From Acrocarpospora corrugata (lineage in GTDB: Bacteria > Actinomycetota > Actinomycetes > Streptosporangiales > Streptosporangiaceae): a stretch of 64,000 nt of DNA. Positions within the stretch are counted from its first letter, which is position 1. Each line of letters opens with the position of its first letter. Below the pieces are notes generated by a model that saw nothing but the letters and a program-made list of their open reading frames with translations, had not been told where the DNA came from and ran no database searches. A program made the translations under genes and the position numbers. The DNA lies in NCBI RefSeq assembly GCF_009687845.1, contig NZ_BLAD01000066.1, forward strand, positions 36,677 to 100,676, read 5' to 3'. Positions 39,360 through 48,536 of this stretch are shown in pieces.

Positions 39360-40486
39360 AGGGGCTCGTCCTCCAGGATGACCGGTGCCCCGACGACGGT
39401 CTCGTACACCCGGAGCACGTCCCTGGCGACCGTGGACCAGTCGTACTTGCGGACCGCGAGCCTGGCCTCGGCCGACAGTTTGGCGCGCAGCGCGGGATCC
39501 TCCAGCAGAGCGCCGGCCGTGCGGGCCAGGGCGCCGGCGTCGCCGGTGGCGAACAGCGCGCCCGCCTGGCCCTCGCCGAGCACCCGCCGGAACGCGGGGA
39601 TGTCGCTGGCCACGATGGGCGCGCCCGCCGACATGGCCTCGGTGAGCACGATGCCGAAGCTCTCGCCGCCCAGGTTGGGCGCGCAGAACAGATCCACCGA
39701 GTGGTAGGCGCGGACCTTGTCCTGTTCGCTGACCAGGCCGAGCAGGCCGATCCGGTCGTGCAGCCCGGCGGGCACCCGCTGGTACACGTCGTCGGCGTCG
39801 CCTGGCCCGGCCACCAGCAGCCGCAGCCTGGGGCGTTCCTGCGCCAGCTTGGCGAACGCCTCCAGCAGCACCGGCAGGCCCTTGCGCGGCTCGTCCATCC
39901 GGCCCAGGAAGCCGATCACGTCGCCGTCCGGGCCCCAGCCGGGCAGCGGCTCGGCCTCCGCGTACCGCCCCACGGTGACCCCGTTGGGGATCAGCACGGC
40001 GTCGCCGCCCAGGTGCTCGACCAGGGTCTTGCGGGCCGCGTCCGAGACCGCGATCCGGCCGGTGATCTTCTCCAGCGCGCTCTGCAGCATCGGCGCGGCC
40101 ACCGACATGGCCCTGGACCGCTGGTAGGAGGCGTGGAAGGTGGCCACGATGGGGCCGCGCGCCACCCAGCAGGCCAGCACGCCGATGGACGGCACCGCGG
40201 GCTCGTGCACGTGCAGCACGTCGAACCGGCCCTCGCGGATCCACTTGCGCACCCGGTTCGCGGACAGGAACCCGAACGTCAGCCGGGCCACCGACCCGTT
40301 GTACGGCACCGGCACCGCCCGCCCCGCCGACACCACATACCCGGGCAGCGGCGCGTCGTCGCTGGCCGGCGCGATCACCGACACCCGGTGCCCGTCCTCG
40401 ATCAGCGCCTCGGCCAGGTCCCGGACGTGCGCCTGGACCCCGCCGGGCACGTCCCACATGTAGGGACAGACGATGCCGATCCTCAC
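39356..40486 (-). CDS. pimA: Phosphatidylinositol alpha-mannosyltransferase (PimA type)
   Basis: A 376-residue GT4 glycosyltransferase starting VRIGIVCPYMWDVPGGVQAH, the GDP-Man:PI family pattern. Acceptor loop FHASYQRSRAM, donor-site IGFLGRMDEPRKGLPVLLEA, and the EX7E-type motif GGESFGIVLTEAMSAG. It adds the first mannose to phosphatidylinositol on the cytosolic side of the membrane. GTG overlaps the acyltransferase stop. The order pgsA - acyltransferase - pimA is the mycobacterial PIM operon. Confidence 0.9.
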   Translation of the reverse strand: MRIGIVCPYMWDVPGGVQAHVRDLAEALIEDGHRVSVIAPASDDAPLPGYVVSAGRAVPVPYNGSVARLTFGFLSANRVRKWIREGRFDVLHVHEPAVPSIGVLACWVARGPIVATFHASYQRSRAMSVAAPMLQSALEKITGRIAVSDAARKTLVEHLGGDAVLIPNGVTVGRYAEAEPLPGWGPDGDVIGFLGRMDEPRKGLPVLLEAFAKLAQERPRLRLLVAGPGDADDVYQRVPAGLHDRIGLLGLVSEQDKVRAYHSVDLFCAPNLGGESFGIVLTEAMSAGAPIVASDIPAFRRVLGEGQAGALFATGDAGALARTAGALLEDPALRAKLSAEARLAVRKYDWSTVARDVLRVYETVVGAPVILEDEPL

Positions 40487-41391
40487 CGCGGTTCCAGATC
40501 GTCCAGCCAGAGCCGCTGCAGCATGTGCCAGTCCTCGGGGTGCTCGGCGATGCCCTTCTCGAAGGCGATCGCCATGCCCTGGGTCATCGCGGCGACCTTC
40601 TCCTGCCGGGTGCCCTCGGCGGGCACGGGGATCTCCTCGAACACCTGGAGCCCCCATTCTGCGCCCTCGAACGTCGGCACGGCGGGCACCAGGGCCGCGC
40701 CGGTCTGGATGGCCAGCAGGGCGGGTCCCGCCACCATCCGGGCGCGGGCCCCGAAGAAGTCCACCTCGACGCCGGTGGCGGTCAGGTCGCGCTCGGCGGG
40801 CAGCGCCACCACCTTGCCCTCCCTGAGCCGTCTGGCCAGCGTGCCGAAGGCGTGCGCGGTGCCGCCGCCCTTCGCGGTGAGCGGCAGCACCTCCATGCCG
40901 AGGCCCTCCCGGAAGGCGACGAACTTCTCGAACAGCGACTCCGGCTTGAGGCGCTCGGCGACCGTGGTGAACCGGTGCCCGCAGCCGATCATCCAGGTTC
41001 CGGCCGCGTCCCAGTTGCCGGTGTGCGGGATCGCGATCACGACGCCGCGCCCGTTCTCCAGCGGGTTGAAGATGTGCTGCCCCTCGTCGACGTGGGTGCG
41101 CTCGACGATCTTCTGGTGATCCATGGCCGGGAGGCGGAAGACCTCCATCCAGTACCGGAAGTAGGAGCGCAGGCCCGCCCTGGCCAGTTCGCGGACGTAA
41201 GGGTCGGTCTTGTCCCTGCCGGTCACCCGGGCCAGGTTGCTCTCCAGCCGGAGCACCGACTTGCCGCGCCGCAGCCACACCACGTCGGCGATGGCGCGGA
41301 ACACCCGGGTGGCGACCGGCTCGGGGAGGTGTTTGACCACGGACCAGCCCGCGGCGTACGCGGCCGCGACGATCCGGTCAGTGAGCGTCAT
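40483..41391 (-). CDS. PIM acyltransferase (LpxL/HtrB superfamily)
   Basis: A 302-residue peripheral membrane acyltransferase. The catalytic motif IAIPHTGNWDAAG carries His and Asp (HxxxxD), and ALPAERDLTATGVEVDFFG is the second conserved block. Family and neighbours indicate transfer of palmitate to mannose of PIM1, as done by PatA (Rv2611c) in mycobacteria. It overlaps pgsA by 14 bp and pimA by 4 bp. Confidence 0.9.
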   Translation of the reverse strand: MTLTDRIVAAAYAAGWSVVKHLPEPVATRVFRAIADVVWLRRGKSVLRLESNLARVTGRDKTDPYVRELARAGLRSYFRYWMEVFRLPAMDHQKIVERTHVDEGQHIFNPLENGRGVVIAIPHTGNWDAAGTWMIGCGHRFTTVAERLKPESLFEKFVAFREGLGMEVLPLTAKGGGTAHAFGTLARRLREGKVVALPAERDLTATGVEVDFFGARARMVAGPALLAIQTGAALVPAVPTFEGAEWGLQVFEEIPVPAEGTRQEKVAAMTQGMAIAFEKGIAEHPEDWHMLQRLWLDDLEPR

Positions 41392-41986
41392 GCGCGACCG
41401 CCTGTCGGTAGACGTTGACCATGCGCTGGCCGACCGTGACCGCGCTCATCGCCGCCAGCGCCCACAGCGCCACCGCCAGCACGAACGGCGCCCCGAGCCC
41501 GTCCACGAACGCCGCCACCAGCACGATCAGCAGCCGCTCGCCGCGTTCGGCGATGCCGACGTTGGCGGTCATCCCGAGCCCTTCGGCGCGCGCCTTCGCG
41601 TACGACACCAGCGCCCCGGAGACCAGGCAGAACAGCCCGACCCCGGCGAGGATAAACTGGTCAAACAGGACAAAATAGATGATCAGCCCGGAAAAGATCC
41701 CGGCGTCGCCGAGCCGATCCAGGGTGGAGTCGAGGAACGCGCCCCAGGTCGACCCGGTGCCGGACAGCCGGGCCAGCACGCCGTCCAGCATGTCGGCGAA
41801 GACGAAGAAGGTGATGACCAGCGTGCCCAAGACCAGCTGCCCGCGCGGGTAGAAACCGAGCGCGGCGGCGACGGTCCCGGCGGTCCCGACCGCGGTGATC
41901 ACGTTCGGCGAGACGCCGTGCTTGGCCAGCACCCGGCCCAGCGGGGTCATGACTCGGGCGATCACGGGGCGTAGGACGTTCAGCAT
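41378..41986 (-). CDS. pgsA: CDP-alcohol phosphatidyltransferase (phosphatidylinositol-phosphate synthase)
   Basis: A 202-residue polytopic enzyme. The CDP-alcohol motif DMLDGVLARLSGTGSTWG-AFLDSTLDR keeps both Asp pairs that bind metal and the CDP group. In actinobacteria the gene next to pimA makes phosphatidyl-myo-inositol phosphate from CDP-diacylglycerol and inositol phosphate, and that role is inferred here. ATG 41986 was chosen; in-frame ATG codons upstream fall in sequence without homology. In mycobacteria the HIT gene and thrS lie just upstream, but here they are 13.6 kb away. Confidence 0.92.
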   Translation of the reverse strand: MLNVLRPVIARVMTPLGRVLAKHGVSPNVITAVGTAGTVAAALGFYPRGQLVLGTLVITFFVFADMLDGVLARLSGTGSTWGAFLDSTLDRLGDAGIFSGLIIYFVLFDQFILAGVGLFCLVSGALVSYAKARAEGLGMTANVGIAERGERLLIVLVAAFVDGLGAPFVLAVALWALAAMSAVTVGQRMVNVYRQAVAHDAH

Positions 41987-42199
41987 CGCGGTCCGATCGT
42001 AGGGCATTCCGGGGGACCCACAATCGCAGCAAGGGTCTTGTGATCTGGGGCACATCGGTAAAGGGTGGGTTACACGCGCCTTAAGTACCGGGGGTGCGAA
42101 GGGCGCGAAGCTGCGGCCGGGGGCGGCCGCTCCGGCTGCGCACGTGTCACGGCCCGGCCGGAACGACCGCTCGCGACCTTCTCAGACCCGGGAGGCGAT
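41987..42199. other. Divergent intergenic region between pgsA and the EF-G-like gene
   Basis: 213 bp separating the PIM operon from the EF-G-like gene. It must contain both promoters. I see no clear operator, and a strong Shine-Dalgarno (GGGAGGCGAT) only for the EF-G-like gene. Confidence 0.4.
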
Positions 42200-44317
42200 G
42201 TGGCGGAAAGAAATGGCGGAGGGACATCAGGGGCCGCGGGCAGGGCGCCCACGGCCGATCGGCCGGACATGGTGCGCAATGTCGTGCTGGTCGGCCACTC
42301 CGGAGCAGGCAAGACGACTCTGGTGGAGGCGTTGCTGGCGGCCACGGGAACCGTGCAGCGCGCGGGCCGGGTCGAGGACGGCACCACGGTCAGCGACTTC
42401 GACGAGGTCGAGGTGCGCCAGCAGCGTTCGGTGAACCTGTCCCTGGCTCCCGTGGTCCACAACGGAATCAAGATCAACCTGCTGGACACGCCCGGTTACG
42501 CCGACTTCGTCGGCGATCTGCGGGCGGGCTTGCGGGCGGCGGACGCGGCGCTGTTCGTGGTGTCGGCCGCCGAGGGCATCGACGGGCTGACCCGGATGCT
42601 CTGGGACGAGTGCGCGACCGTCGGCATGCCGCGCGCGGTCGTCATCACCAAGATCGACCATCAGCGGGCCAACTTCGACGAGGTGCTCGTCTCCTGCCAG
42701 GACGCCTTCGGGGACGGCGTCGCCCCGCTCTACCTCCCGGTGGACGGCACCGGATTGCTGGGGCTGCTGTCGCAGCGGCACTTCGACTATTCGGGCGGGA
42801 GCCGTACCGAAAGGGAACCCGACGCGGAGCAGCTGGAGCTGATCGAGCAGTACCGCGGCGAGCTGATCGAAGGGATCATCCAGGAGAGCGAGGACGAGTC
42901 CCTGATGGACCGTTACCTCTCCGGCGAGGAGATCGACACCAAGGTCCTCATCGACGACCTGGAGAAGGCCGTGGCGCGGGCCGGGTTCCACCCGGTGCTG
43001 GCCACCGCGCCGGGGGTGGGGCTGCCGGAGCTGCTGGAAGTGATCACGCAGGGCTTCCCGTGCCCGCCGGAGCACCGGCTGCCCGAGATCACCACATTGG
43101 ACGGCAAGGCGGTCAGAGTGCAGCCCTGCGATCCGGACGGGCCGCTGGTGGCGGAGGTGGTGAAGACCACCTCCGACCCGTACGTGGGACGGATCAGCCT
43201 GGTCCGGGTCTTCTCCGGCACGCTCCGCCCGGACCAGACCGTGCACGTCTCCGGGCACGTCCCGGACCGCGAGCACGACCTGGACGAGCGGATCGGCGCG
43301 CTCACCTCGCCGCTCGGCAAAACCCAGCGGACGATCGGCAAATGCGTGGCCGGGGACGTCTGCGTGGTCGCCAAACTGGCCCACGCCGAGACCGGCGACA
43401 CGCTCTCCGACAAGGAGCGCCCGCTGCTGATGACGCCCTGGGAGATGCCCGACCCGCTGCTGCCGGTGGCGATCCGGGCCAAGTCCAAGGCCGACGAGGA
43501 CAAGATGTCGCAGGCGCTGGGCCGGCTGGTGGCCGAGGACCCGACGCTGCGGCTGGAGAACAACGCCGAGACCCGGCAGCTGGTGCTGTGGTGCATGGGC
43601 GAGGCCCACGCGGACGTGCTGCTGGACCGGCTGGCCAAACGGCACGGCGTCGAGGTCGAGAAGATCGAGCTGCGGGTGCCGCTGCGCGAGACGTTCGGCG
43701 GCCGGGCCCAGGGCATGGGCCGCAACGTGAAGCAGACCGGCGGCCACGGCCAGTACGCGGTCTGCCACGTCGAGGTGGAACCGCTCCCGTCCGGCGGCGG
43801 CTTCGAGTTCGTCGACAAGATCGTCGGCGGCGTGGTGCCGCGCCAGTTCATCCCGTCGGTGGAGAAGGGCGTCCGGGCCCAGATGGACCGCGGCGTGGTG
43901 GCCGGCTACCCGATGGTGGACATCCGGGTCACCCTCTACGACGGCAAGGCGCACTCGGTCGACTCCTCCGACATGGCGTTCCAGATCGCCGGGCAGCTGG
44001 CCCTGCGGGAGGCCGCCGCGAAGGTGCCCGCGCTGCTTCTGGAGCCCGTCGACGAGGTCTCGGTACTGGTGTCGGACGAGTATGTTGGCGCGGTCATGTC
44101 GGACCTGTCCTCCCGGCGCGGGCGGGTGCTGGGCACCGAGGCGGTGGGGACCGGGCGCACCCTGGTCCGGGCCGAGGTGCCGGAGCTGGAAATCACCAGA
44201 TACGCAATAGATCTACGATCCATGTCGCATGGAACCGGGTCGTTCCATCGCGGTTTCCTTCGCTACGAACCGCTGCCCTCACATCTCGCGGACAAGGTCG
44301 CGACCACCGTGGATTAG
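42200..44317 (+). CDS. Elongation factor G-like protein EF-G2
   Basis: A 705-residue translational GTPase with all five EF-G domains. G1 is GHSGAGKTTL and G3 is DTPGYADF, where canonical EF-G has DTPGHVDF; the catalytic His is thus a Tyr. G4 reads TKID instead of NKxD. Domain IV includes GRAQGMGRNVKQTGGHGQYA, and domain V ends LPSHLADKVATTVD. Mycobacterial FusA2 (Rv0120c) is the closest type I know, and it does not replace EF-G in translocation. A first gene with a GTG start 9 bp from GGGAGG. A strong hairpin follows. Function is not established. Confidence 0.9.
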   Translation: MAERNGGGTSGAAGRAPTADRPDMVRNVVLVGHSGAGKTTLVEALLAATGTVQRAGRVEDGTTVSDFDEVEVRQQRSVNLSLAPVVHNGIKINLLDTPGYADFVGDLRAGLRAADAALFVVSAAEGIDGLTRMLWDECATVGMPRAVVITKIDHQRANFDEVLVSCQDAFGDGVAPLYLPVDGTGLLGLLSQRHFDYSGGSRTEREPDAEQLELIEQYRGELIEGIIQESEDESLMDRYLSGEEIDTKVLIDDLEKAVARAGFHPVLATAPGVGLPELLEVITQGFPCPPEHRLPEITTLDGKAVRVQPCDPDGPLVAEVVKTTSDPYVGRISLVRVFSGTLRPDQTVHVSGHVPDREHDLDERIGALTSPLGKTQRTIGKCVAGDVCVVAKLAHAETGDTLSDKERPLLMTPWEMPDPLLPVAIRAKSKADEDKMSQALGRLVAEDPTLRLENNAETRQLVLWCMGEAHADVLLDRLAKRHGVEVEKIELRVPLRETFGGRAQGMGRNVKQTGGHGQYAVCHVEVEPLPSGGGFEFVDKIVGGVVPRQFIPSVEKGVRAQMDRGVVAGYPMVDIRVTLYDGKAHSVDSSDMAFQIAGQLALREAAAKVPALLLEPVDEVSVLVSDEYVGAVMSDLSSRRGRVLGTEAVGTGRTLVRAEVPELEITRYAIDLRSMSHGTGSFHRGFLRYEPLPSHLADKVATTVD

Positions 44318-44323
44318 GGGTTT

Positions 44324-44358
44324 CCGAGCGCCGGCCGTTTCATCCGGCCGGCGCTCGG
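44324..44358 (+). terminator. Terminator after the EF-G-like gene
   Basis: CCGAGCGCCGGCCG and its perfect 14-bp complement enclose a 7-nt loop. It lies seven bases after the stop, followed by GCATTTCCCATT. Confidence 0.8.
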
Positions 44359-44473
44359 GCATTTCCCATTACGTGCTTTTTGTCACACGCGCATCACGAG
44401 TCGATTTCTTTTTTCCGGCCAAAGCACCCGCGCGGCGATGCAACACTGAGAAGCCGTTCTCCCGGGAGGCTTG

Positions 44474-46027
44474 GTGGGCTCTGTGAAACGACAAGTGGGT
44501 CAAGTGATCGCCGTCGCGACCGTCGCCGCGTCCGTGGCCTCGGTGGCGTACGCGCTCACGCCCGGGATCGCGGCCACCGGGACCGACACGGCGAGCACCG
44601 CCCCCACGTCGAGCTGCGCCGCCGCGGGTGAGAAGCGGCAGCTGCGCGGCATGTGGATCGCCACCGTGCACAACCTGGACTGGCCGTCCAAGACCGGGCT
44701 GAGCCCGGCGCGGCAGCGCGGTGAGTACGTGAAGCTGCTCGACACCGCCGCCAGGCGCAACTTCAACGCCGTCTTCCTTCAGGTGCGGCCCGCCTCGGAC
44801 GCCTTCTACCGGTCCGCGCTGGAGCCCTGGTCGCAGTACCTGACCGGGCGGGCGGGCGGCGACCCCGGGTGGGATCCGCTGCCGTTCCTGATCGACGAGG
44901 CGCACAAGCGAGGGCTGGAGTTCCACGCCTGGTTCAATCCGTACCGGGCGGCGTACGACGACCGGATCTCGACGCTGCCCGCCGGGCATCCGGCCCGGGT
45001 CCACCCGGAGTGGACGGTCAAGCACGAGGGCCGGCTGTACTACAACCCCGGCCTGCCGCAGGTCCGCAACCACGTGACCAGCGTGATCAAGGACGTGGTG
45101 TCGCGGTACGACGTGGACGGGGTCCACTTCGACGACTACTTCTACCCCTACCCCGGGGGCGGTACGGCGTTCGCCGACTCGGCCGCCTTCCGGCGGTACG
45201 GCAACGGCAAGAAGCTGGCCGGCTGGCGGCGGGAGAACGTCAACAAGCTGGTCGCCCAGGTGTCCAAGGCGGTGCACGGCACCAAGCCGTACGTGAAGTT
45301 CGGCATCAGCCCGTTCGGGATCTGGCGCAACAGGACCAACGACCCGGACGGCTCGAACACCCAAGGCATGTCCGCCTACGACATGATTTATGCGGACGCG
45401 AAGGCGTGGATCAAGGCGCGGACCGTCGACTACGTGATGCCGCAGATCTACTGGCCGCGCGGGCTGGTCATCGCGGACTACAAGGTCCTGGTGCCCTGGT
45501 GGGCGAAGACCGTGCGCGGCACGGGGGTCGACCTGTACATCGGGCAGGCGCTCTACCAGGTCGGCACCGGCGGGCCTTGGTCGAAGCCGGGCGAAATGCC
45601 GGCACATCTCACGCTGAACCGGAAATATCCGGAAGTGAAGGGGGATGTGTACTTCAGCGCCAAGCAGGTGCAGAACAACCCGCTCAAGGTGATGGACCGG
45701 CTGGCCGACGCGCACTACGCCCGTCCGGCGCTGCTGCCGCTGATCAGCAGCATGCCGAAGGGCACTCCGGCCGCGCCCACCGGCGTCAAGGCCGAGGGCG
45801 GCTCGCTGGTGTGGGCGGCCCAGCCGGGCGCGCGGGCCTACGCCGTGTACCGGACCGCCGAGCCGGACGGGTGCGCGACCGCCGACGGCCGCAACCTGGT
45901 CGCGGTGATCCCGGCCGGGGGCAGTCCCGCGTACCGGCTGCCGTCGGGCGGCGTCTTCCACGTGACCGCGCTGGACCGGCTGCACAACGAGAGCGCCCCC
46001 ACGAGCGCCAGAATCACCCTTCCCTAG
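44474..46027 (+). CDS. Secreted glycosyl-hydrolase-like protein (GHL10/DUF187)
   Basis: A 517-residue exported protein. Signal peptide segment VIAVATVAASVASVAYALTP, then a GHL10 (DUF187) barrel starting ELRGMWIA-type (here QLRGMWIATVHNLDWPS), with AVFLQVRPASDAFY, YDVDGVHFDDYFYPYPGG (acidic residues) and VDYVMPQIYWPRG. A C-terminal fibronectin-III-like domain (TGVKAEGGSLVWAAQPGARA) follows. Relatives such as E. coli DigH cleave denuded peptidoglycan glycans, so a cell-wall role is likely. GTG at 44474 follows GGGAGG. Confidence 0.88.
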   Translation: MGSVKRQVGQVIAVATVAASVASVAYALTPGIAATGTDTASTAPTSSCAAAGEKRQLRGMWIATVHNLDWPSKTGLSPARQRGEYVKLLDTAARRNFNAVFLQVRPASDAFYRSALEPWSQYLTGRAGGDPGWDPLPFLIDEAHKRGLEFHAWFNPYRAAYDDRISTLPAGHPARVHPEWTVKHEGRLYYNPGLPQVRNHVTSVIKDVVSRYDVDGVHFDDYFYPYPGGGTAFADSAAFRRYGNGKKLAGWRRENVNKLVAQVSKAVHGTKPYVKFGISPFGIWRNRTNDPDGSNTQGMSAYDMIYADAKAWIKARTVDYVMPQIYWPRGLVIADYKVLVPWWAKTVRGTGVDLYIGQALYQVGTGGPWSKPGEMPAHLTLNRKYPEVKGDVYFSAKQVQNNPLKVMDRLADAHYARPALLPLISSMPKGTPAAPTGVKAEGGSLVWAAQPGARAYAVYRTAEPDGCATADGRNLVAVIPAGGSPAYRLPSGGVFHVTALDRLHNESAPTSARITLP

Positions 46028-46111
46028 CCGAACAGGGCCGCCACCTGGACGGCGGGGGTGCCCAGCCCCTACGGTGCCCCTTGCCGTTCACAAGTTCGGG
46101 GAGGTCATTCG

Positions 46112-48319
46112 GTGAGGCGCGCGCTGTTCGGGCTGGCCGTCATCCTGTGCGGCCTGGCGTTCACCGCCACGCCGGCCGGGGCGGAGCCCATCAATCCTGG
46201 ACGGGTCGCCCTGATCGGCGTCCCCGGGCTGATGTGGAGCGACGTCAACGCCACCGACACCCCCCACCTGTGGCGGCTGGCCGGGCAGAGCGCCGTCGGC
46301 TCCCTCTCGGTCCGCACGGTCGGCAGCGTCACCTGCCCGTACGACGGCTGGCTGACCGTCTCGGCGGGCCTGCGGTCGGCGGTGGGCTCCCGCTGCGGCC
46401 TGTCCCCCGCCCCCGACACCGCCCAGAGCAGGCCCGCGCTCCGCGAGTTCGGCTGGTTCGCCTCGGTCGTCGGCGTGCCCACGGCGGGCACAGTGGGCCG
46501 GATCCGCGGCTCGGACCGCTGCACGCTGGCGGTCGGCCCTGGCGCGGCCCTGGCACTCTCCGACGCGACCGGCGCGGTCGACTTCTACGAGCCGTCCGCG
46601 GACCAGGTCACCGACTGGTCCCGCTGCCCGGTCGTCGCGGTGGACGTGGACGCCTTGATCCGCCCCTACCTGGACGGCGAAAAGCTCACCAAAACCCCCG
46701 AAAAGCTCACCCCCGAAGCCCGCCGCGCCGCCGTCCACACCGCCGACACCCAGGTAGGCCTCGTCCTGGCCGGGCTCCCGCCCTCCGCCACCGTACTGCT
46801 CGCCGGCCTCGCCGACCACGGCTCCGTCCCCCACCTACGCGTCGCCATGATGCGCACCCCGGAAACCTCCGGCATTTCCGACGTGCCTGGCACCCCTGGT
46901 TCCTCCGGCACCGCTGGCTCCTCCGACGCCCCCGGCTCCTCCGGCGCTCCGGCGGGGACCCGCCTGCTGGGCGCGGCGTCGACTCACCGCGACGACATGG
47001 TCATCCTGCCCGACCTCACCACCAGCCTGTTTCTCGCCGCAGGCTGGTCCTCAGCCGACATCTCCGCGACGGTCATCGGCCAGGCCTGGACACCCGGCGA
47101 GCCCATCGCGCTGGCCGACGCGGTCGACCGGCTCCGCACCGCCGACATCGCCGGCCAGACGATCCGCGACATGGGCGGCGTCTTCTTCACCTGCCTCGCC
47201 GTCCTGCAGGTCCTGTTCTACGTCTCCGCCTTCCTGCTGCTCCGCCGCCGCAAGGGCCTCGGCGGCGTCAGAGTCGCGGCGGTCGCCCTGGCGTCCATCC
47301 CCGCCGCCACCTACCTGATCAACCTCACCCCCTGGGCGTCCACCGGAGCCCCCACCCTGACACTGGCCGCCGGAATCGTCCTGTTCGCCGCGATCCTCGC
47401 CACGCTCGCTCTCGCGTCACCAAAACTGCTCGCCCACCCCCACGAGAACATCCTGCTGCCGCTCGGCGTGGTCGCCGGAGTCACGGCGGCAGTCCTGCTC
47501 GGCGACCTGCTGACCGGCACAACCCTCCAGCTCAACAGCGTGATGGGCTACACCGGCGTAGTCGGCGCACGCTACTACGGCCTCGGCAACATCCCGTTCG
47601 CCCTCCTCGCCACCGCCGTCCTCCTGGTCGCCACCGCCGCCGCCGACACTCTGGTACGGCACGGCCGGCGACGCCCGGCCGTCATCCTGGTCGCGAGCCT
47701 CGGCATCTTCGCCATGATCCTCGACGGCTGGCCCGGCGTCGGCAGCGACTTCGGCGGCGTGATCGCCTTCGTCCCCGGCATCGCGGTAGCGACCCTGATC
47801 GTCGCCGGCAAGCGAGTCTCGATCGTCAAACTGGCGGCGTTCTGCGTCGCCGGCGGCGTAATCGTCATGGCCATCGCCTACCTGGACTACACCCGCCCCC
47901 CCGCCTCCCAGACCCACCTCGGACGCTTCGTCGGCCAGGTAATCGACGGCACCTTCCTCCCAGTAATCACCCGCAAACTGGAGGCAATGCTCCACACCCT
48001 GCTCAGCCCAAACCTGATGCCCGTCGTCATCGCCGCCTTCGCCTTCCTCATCTTCGCCCTCCTACGCCCCGGCGCGGCCACCGCCGGGGTCCTGCCAGTG
48101 GCATTCGACCGAGCACCCATGCTCAAAGCAGGCCTCCTGGGCGCCCTGGTCAGCGGCGTGGTAGGCATGCTGGTCAACGACTCCGGCGCCGCCGTACTGT
48201 CAATGGCCCTCGCCCTGGCCGTCCCCCTGGTCCTGAGCGCAGGCATCAGAGCCATCCAACTCGCCCCCGCAGAAAACCCCGACCCGGAACTGGTAACAGC
48301 CGAACCCGGCCCCCGATAA
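46112..48319 (+). CDS. Membrane protein with secreted alkaline-phosphatase-like domain
   Basis: 735 residues. A signal peptide (VRRALFGLAVILCGLAFTAT) leads to an extracytoplasmic domain of alkaline-phosphatase-superfamily type (RVALIGVPGLMWSDVNATDT; TPHLWRLAGQSAVGSLSVRT) up to about residue 330. It contains a Gly/Ser/Pro-rich linker at about 255-290 (PGTPGSSGTAGSSDAPGSSG). The C-terminal half has eight to ten membrane helices. I do not recognise an established substrate, and the full set of metal ligands is not clear. The gene converges on the nurA-like gene, with a repeat array between them. Confidence 0.78.
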   Translation: MRRALFGLAVILCGLAFTATPAGAEPINPGRVALIGVPGLMWSDVNATDTPHLWRLAGQSAVGSLSVRTVGSVTCPYDGWLTVSAGLRSAVGSRCGLSPAPDTAQSRPALREFGWFASVVGVPTAGTVGRIRGSDRCTLAVGPGAALALSDATGAVDFYEPSADQVTDWSRCPVVAVDVDALIRPYLDGEKLTKTPEKLTPEARRAAVHTADTQVGLVLAGLPPSATVLLAGLADHGSVPHLRVAMMRTPETSGISDVPGTPGSSGTAGSSDAPGSSGAPAGTRLLGAASTHRDDMVILPDLTTSLFLAAGWSSADISATVIGQAWTPGEPIALADAVDRLRTADIAGQTIRDMGGVFFTCLAVLQVLFYVSAFLLLRRRKGLGGVRVAAVALASIPAATYLINLTPWASTGAPTLTLAAGIVLFAAILATLALASPKLLAHPHENILLPLGVVAGVTAAVLLGDLLTGTTLQLNSVMGYTGVVGARYYGLGNIPFALLATAVLLVATAAADTLVRHGRRRPAVILVASLGIFAMILDGWPGVGSDFGGVIAFVPGIAVATLIVAGKRVSIVKLAAFCVAGGVIVMAIAYLDYTRPPASQTHLGRFVGQVIDGTFLPVITRKLEAMLHTLLSPNLMPVVIAAFAFLIFALLRPGAATAGVLPVAFDRAPMLKAGLLGALVSGVVGMLVNDSGAAVLSMALALAVPLVLSAGIRAIQLAPAENPDPELVTAEPGPR

Positions 48320-48326
48320 GCACACC

Positions 48327-48536
48327 GGGAAACCCGATCAGCAGCCGATGACAGTTGGACGCAGTGCGCGGTAGAGCAAGCCGGGAACCCGATCAGGAGC
48401 CGGTCGCTGCCGAGCGCAACGCGCGGAGGAGCAAGCCGGGAACCGCTCGCCGCCGAACAGAGCGCCCAGAAGAGCAGGACGGGGAACCCGATCAGGAGCT
48501 GGTGGCCGCAGAGCGCAGCGCGCGGTAAAGCAGGCC
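48327..48536 (-). repeat. Degenerate tandem array of about 55 bp x4 made of the 3' end of the nurA-like gene
   Basis: Units start at 48327, 48383, 48438 and 48482 (56, 55, 44 and 55 bp). The last unit encodes the true C-terminal 17 codons and the stop of the nurA-like gene. The other three are diverged copies further downstream, each again containing GCTCCTGATCGGGTTCC or a variant, the third shortened by about 11 bp. They are outside the coding region, in the gap between two convergent genes. Confidence 0.85.

Noticed and set aside
44869..48351. A 1160-codon open frame on the plus strand
   Set aside because: It is out of frame with two recognisable genes and its product is Arg/Gly/Pro-rich, as in shadow frames.
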